This document shows positions 5,208 through 7,902 of a stretch of DNA of 7,902 nt, piece after piece; position 1 is the stretch's first letter, and every line of letters starts with the position of its first letter. Where the stretch lies: the NCBI GenBank assembly GCA_038240665.1, contig JBBRGN010000235.1, forward strand, positions 1-7,902, read 5' to 3'. The stretch is from Haliscomenobacter sp038240665. GTDB taxonomy: Bacteria; Bacteroidota; Bacteroidia; Chitinophagales; Saprospiraceae. A model generated the notes under the pieces. That model was not told the DNA's origin, did no database searches, and worked only from the letters and a program-made list of their open reading frames with translations. A program made the translations under genes and the position numbers.

Positions 5208-7550
5208 ATGAAGAATTGGTTGACTTTACTCTTGGTTTTATTAGGCGGAATTGCCATTGCCAACACGCGACACGCTACGCCCAACGCGCTGCGCATCAGA
5301 ATTTTGCCAGACAAAGATACCTTGTTTGTTTGTCCGGATAGTAGCCTCACCCTTGAAGCTACTGGCGGCGTTAATTATCAATGGTCGCCAGCCAATATTG
5401 TCAATTTACCAACCGCTGCTAAGGTTAAAGTGAAACCTACCCAAAACATTTGGGTGTATGTGGATGGCTTCGTTAATGGTATTCGGCAGCGTGACTCCGT
5501 TTTTTTGGTCATTGTAAAGCCAAGTATCTCCCTGCAAGCTTTGGATCCTCAATCGGTTTGTCGGGGCGTACCCGTCCGCTTATTGGCAGTTACCAACACG
5601 CAAGGACAAGGCATTACTTGGACGCCAAGTGCGGGTCTGAATAGCTCAACAGCAGCTTTGGTTACTGCGGTTCCGAATTTTACAGCAACATATCTTGCCA
5701 CGGTTAATGTTACGGGTTGTAAAGCCACTGCTTCCATTTCGGTCAATATTGCCCCGCAACGGGCGGATATCCAAAATCCGGATACCGTTTTTGCCTGTAA
5801 AGGTTCCCAAACCAGACTCTTTGCAATCTCTAGCACCGGAAGCGGCACCAACCTTACTTGGACCGCCAGCGACAAAAGTATAACGGTTGCCAATGTCTTG
5901 AATACAACCGTACAACCCAAAATAACGACTAAGTATTTTGCCACCTTTATCACTGCACAGTGTAAGACAATTGACTCTGTCTTGGTGGTCATTGACTCAC
6001 TGCCTGTTCAAGTGATCACCATTGATCCCAAAAAAGAAGTCTACTGCCAAGGCGAAATTTTGGTTCTTAAATCCGATGTTTACGAAAGCAGGGCTTATCC
6101 CTACATCAAGCACAAATGGGGGCCGCTAATTTTCGGCCCCAATGCCCCAAAGGTTGATTTTCAAACCCCCGACTCTTTGTGGAACTTGGTTATTGGTACC
6201 ATCGATAGCATCACCCTACTTCGGGTCACAAAAAACCGGGGTTGCTTGGATACAGCACGTATTTTAGTACCCGTTATCAAACCAAAGGTGATCACGATTA
6301 CCCCTGAAAAACCGATTCTTTGTCCGGGGCAATCGGTGCAATTGGTGGCCTCATTTAAAGGTGAAGGCACCATCAAATGGGAGCCAGAAAATGGAGTTTT
6401 GTCATGTACTGATTGTAAAAACCCTCGGGTAACCCCTCCGTTTACGACAACCTACACCATTACCGTTACGGAAAAGAACTGTCCTTCCAGTGCTTCCAAG
6501 CTGGTAGAAGTCTTGCTCCCACCTACCCTTGGCTTGGCCACCAACCCAGTCATTTGTAAAGGCAGTGGGGTGCAAATAAACTCGGCCACTGATCCTGGTA
6601 CTACGTATCGCTGGACTGGCCCCAATGGCTTTACTTCTAACATTGGCTTGCTACAAGTAAGTCCGGATGTAACGACTACCTATTCCGTGACCGCTCAACG
6701 CGGGACTTGTACACCAGTAAGCCGCGATGTAACGGTTACCGTCATTCAGCCGGCTACGGTTACCGTACCTGCCGACCAAACCATTTGCCCCAATACTTCG
6801 GTTACGCTTACTGCATTAGGTAGCGCGCCCGCAGGCGTAACTCAAACTTACAATTGGCGGTGGTCGGGTGGCCAAACATCCAGCCAAGCTGCCGTTACAG
6901 TTAACAACTTGCGTCAAAATACCCGTTTTGACTTGACTTATACTTGGGGGCCAAATTGTGGCACCATTACCAAATCAGTCAATGTCAATGTGTATGCCGT
7001 TCCAACCATTACCGGTTTCACTTTTGATCCAGCTGATGCTCAGACCAAAGGAGTGCCGCTTGGCAACAGCATTAAAGTCATTGCCAGTACTTCCCCTTCG
7101 GTTCCTACAGGCGTAACTTATGCTTGGTTTGCCAATGACCAACCGATCACTGGAACTACCCAAACGATCCAGCACACTCCTACGGCGAACCCAACAGTGT
7201 ACAAATTGCGCATCACTACCGCTACTTCAAATTGTATTATTGAAGCCAATACACTTCCGGTTCCCGTGCTTGCACCAACCTACGACATCCCTAATGCCTT
7301 TACGCCAAATGGTGACAACCGCAATGATTTTTTTAACGTTGTGTATTCTGGAAACGTGGAAATTGTTGAATTTCAGGTATTTAACAGATGGGGAGAACGC
7401 GTTTATAACAACAGCAACAACAAACAAGGATGGGATGGAAGTAATGGTGGTCAGCCGGCACCTTCTGATGTTTTTGTGTACAAGATCATCGTTCGTTATC
7501 CTGATGGAACTACGTTTAACCGTTCAGGAGAAGTAACTTTGATTAGATAA
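5208..7550 (+). CDS. Secreted multi-Ig-like repeat protein with T9SS gliding-motility-associated (CHU_C) C-terminal domain
   Basis: A 780-residue cell-surface or released protein, likely adhesive or structural. Residues 1-18 form a Sec signal peptide (hydrophobic core LTLLLVLLGGIAIA). Eight Ig/PKD-like repeats follow, near 28-104, 107-182, 186-262, 267-357, 360-436, 438-513, 515-595 and 598-688. Each has a core tryptophan (W59, W138, W218, W304, W391, W469, W552, W640), spaced 78-88 residues apart, and most end in a TTxY-type strand. Repeats 2-7 each keep a cysteine pair (C118/C171, C197/C252, C280/C346, C372/C425, C450/C501, C527/C584); repeat 5 adds C400 and C403. Repeat 1 has only C42 and repeat 8 only C676. 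Residues 690-780 are the type B sorting domain: YDIPNAFTPNGDNRNDFF, VFNRWGERVY, GWDGSNGGQPAPSDVFVYKI. By family knowledge this domain directs export through the type IX system. No catalytic domain is visible. ATG 5208 is directly followed by the signal peptide. The gene stands alone; no other T9SS component is in the window. Confidence 0.93.
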   Translation: MKNWLTLLLVLLGGIAIANTRHATPNALRIRILPDKDTLFVCPDSSLTLEATGGVNYQWSPANIVNLPTAAKVKVKPTQNIWVYVDGFVNGIRQRDSVFLVIVKPSISLQALDPQSVCRGVPVRLLAVTNTQGQGITWTPSAGLNSSTAALVTAVPNFTATYLATVNVTGCKATASISVNIAPQRADIQNPDTVFACKGSQTRLFAISSTGSGTNLTWTASDKSITVANVLNTTVQPKITTKYFATFITAQCKTIDSVLVVIDSLPVQVITIDPKKEVYCQGEILVLKSDVYESRAYPYIKHKWGPLIFGPNAPKVDFQTPDSLWNLVIGTIDSITLLRVTKNRGCLDTARILVPVIKPKVITITPEKPILCPGQSVQLVASFKGEGTIKWEPENGVLSCTDCKNPRVTPPFTTTYTITVTEKNCPSSASKLVEVLLPPTLGLATNPVICKGSGVQINSATDPGTTYRWTGPNGFTSNIGLLQVSPDVTTTYSVTAQRGTCTPVSRDVTVTVIQPATVTVPADQTICPNTSVTLTALGSAPAGVTQTYNWRWSGGQTSSQAAVTVNNLRQNTRFDLTYTWGPNCGTITKSVNVNVYAVPTITGFTFDPADAQTKGVPLGNSIKVIASTSPSVPTGVTYAWFANDQPITGTTQTIQHTPTANPTVYKLRITTATSNCIIEANTLPVPVLAPTYDIPNAFTPNGDNRNDFFNVVYSGNVEIVEFQVFNRWGERVYNNSNNKQGWDGSNGGQPAPSDVFVYKIIVRYPDGTTFNRSGEVTLIR

Positions 7551-7566
7551 ATTGGCCTTTTGATTG

Positions 7567-7680
7567 GGACGTCCTTTACGCTAAGGAATGAATCAATAAT
7601 AAGGTATCAAAATAGCCTTGTCTAATTTGATACCTTATTATTGACTCATTCCTAAAGTTAAGCAACCGTAAAGGACGTCC
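7567..7680. repeat. 114-base imperfect inverted repeat (MITE-like or long hairpin)
   Basis: The outer arms GGACGTCCTTTACG (7567-7580) and CGTAAAGGACGTCC (7667-7680) pair perfectly over 14 bases. The inner arms 7584-7611 and 7626-7653 pair over 28 bases with one mismatch (A7592/C7645). TAG (7613-7615) and CTA (7622-7624) extend the stem, leaving the apical loop CCTTGT. An asymmetric internal loop separates the stems, 3 bases on the left (7581-7583) and 13 on the right (7654-7666). It lies 16 bases after the stop of the T9SS cargo gene. No T run follows on either strand, so it is not a standard intrinsic terminator. It has no coding capacity and may be a miniature inverted-repeat element, a palindromic repeat unit or an RNA hairpin. 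Confidence 0.85.
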
Positions 7681-7696
7681 AAAAATAAGCATTCCG

Positions 7697-7704
7697 TATC
7701 TTTG
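7697..7704 (+). promoter_or_regulatory. Isolated -7-like element TATCTTTG
   Basis: Full match to TAnnTTTG, but no TTTG or TTG lies 19-21 bases upstream, where the end of the inverted repeat sits. A transcript from here would meet AAAAC-TTAGC-GTTTT (7716-7730) followed by more Ts within about 30 bases, so it would either stop at once or run into the tRNA. Weak. Confidence 0.22.
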
Positions 7705-7795
7705 CTTCCTCCGGGAAAACTTAGCGTTTTTTTTGCAGTAAAATGAAAAAAGCCTAGATTAACTGCTGCCATTTCAAATTAATTACCTGCAAAGG

Positions 7796-7826
7796 TTGCG
7801 AATTGCTTCACTATTCTTTACTTTCG
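7796..7826 (+). promoter_or_regulatory. Probable promoter of tRNA-Leu
   Basis: TTG at 7796-7798, a 20-base spacer and TACTTTCG at 7819-7826, seven of eight matches to TAnnTTTG. The start would be near 7830-7833, leaving a 5' leader of about 28-31 bases for RNase P removal. The position directly ahead of a tRNA supports the call. Confidence 0.5.
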
Positions 7827-7860
7827 CAGTTCTAATGGAAAAAACGTTTTTCATTATTTT

Positions 7861-7902
7861 GCCCAGATGGTGAAATCGGTAGACACGCAGGACTTAAAAT
7901 CC
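7861..7902 (+). tRNA. tRNA-Leu (anticodon UAA), 5' part, truncated by the window end
   Basis: The sequence starts with the acceptor strand GCCCAGA (7861-7867) and continues with a D-arm of the leucine type (GGTGAAATCGGTAGACAC). The anticodon stem begins with CAGGA (7888-7892), the loop is CTTAAAA (7893-7899) with anticodon TAA at 7895-7897, and the 3' stem strand opens with TCC. It closely resembles bacterial tRNA-Leu(UAA). The variable arm, T arm and 3' end lie outside the window. A36, A37 and A38 are all adenosines, the signature of tRNAs prenylated by MiaA at A37, which makes this a likely substrate of the pathway ending in MiaE. Confidence 0.93.

Larger units (their letters stand above)
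7551..7860. other. Gene-free 310-base stretch between the T9SS cargo gene and tRNA-Leu
   Basis: It contains the long inverted repeat (7567-7680), a full -7 match TATCTTTG (7697-7704), an eight-base T run (7727-7734) and the tRNA promoter-like site (7796-7826). The only start codons lead to trivial frames, for example ATG 7743 with stop TAG three codons later. No protein gene is supported. Confidence 0.7.

Noticed and set aside
5549..5992. 147-codon open frame on the minus strand inside the large surface-protein gene
   Set aside because: It lies wholly antisense to the Ig-like repeats, shows no family motif, and is explained by the repeat protein's codon use.
7120..7536. 138-codon plus-strand open frame in another frame at the end of the surface-protein gene
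   Set aside because: It overlaps the well-recognised CHU_C sorting domain and its translation has no recognisable domain; a shadow.
7567..7680. Simple rho-independent terminator for the surface-protein gene
   Set aside because: The hairpin is too long and no T tract follows on either strand, though transcription may still end there by other means.
7735..7766. GCAGT/ACTGC inverted repeat between the long repeat and the tRNA
   Set aside because: Only five pairs across a 22-base loop; expected by chance.
1..7902. CRISPR array, insertion-sequence transposase, prophage or toxin-antitoxin genes
   Set aside because: No regularly spaced direct repeats and no transposase, integrase or toxin-like protein was seen in any frame.

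Overview
The window looks like the chromosome of a Bacteroidota bacterium, most plausibly a Saprospiria/Cytophagia-type environmental species. The evidence is a 780-residue secreted protein ending in the gliding-motility-associated (CHU_C) sorting domain of the type IX secretion system, promoter-like sites of the TTTG-N19/21-TAnnTTTG type, near absence of Shine-Dalgarno sequences, a moderate-to-low GC composition and a DASH-type cryptochrome. The genus assignment is inference.

Layout. Positions 1-70 are C-rich and unexplained. From about 71 to 886 runs an unrecognised soluble protein whose 5' end is unclear. It is followed by miaE (tRNA ms2i6A37 hydroxylase). A DASH-cryptochrome gene points the other way and meets miaE tail to tail, the two stop codons sharing the palindrome TTAA at 1522-1525. 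A 271-base AT-rich divergent intergenic region separates the cryptochrome from arfB (ribosome-rescue peptidyl-tRNA hydrolase). Next come a secreted ChaN/Tiki-superfamily protein and, 1 base later, a small c-type cytochrome lipoprotein, forming a two-gene unit. After a 177-base gap carrying a promoter-like site lies the large Ig-repeat T9SS cargo gene (5208-7550). The final 310-base gene-free stretch holds a 114-base imperfect inverted repeat, two promoter-like sites and then the 5' part of tRNA-Leu(UAA), which is cut by the window end.

Functional links. MiaE acts on A37 of tRNAs reading UNN codons, and the truncated tRNA-Leu(UAA) at the right end carries the A36-A37-A38 anticodon-loop signature expected of such a substrate. 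The ChaN-like protein and cytochrome c probably work together in haem or cofactor handling or envelope redox chemistry, but this rests on adjacency only. The large exported protein probably stands alone and is displayed on or released from the cell surface. No convincing novel multi-gene defence or mobile system is present. The least explained structures are the inverted repeat at 7567-7680 and the odd 5' end at 1-127.
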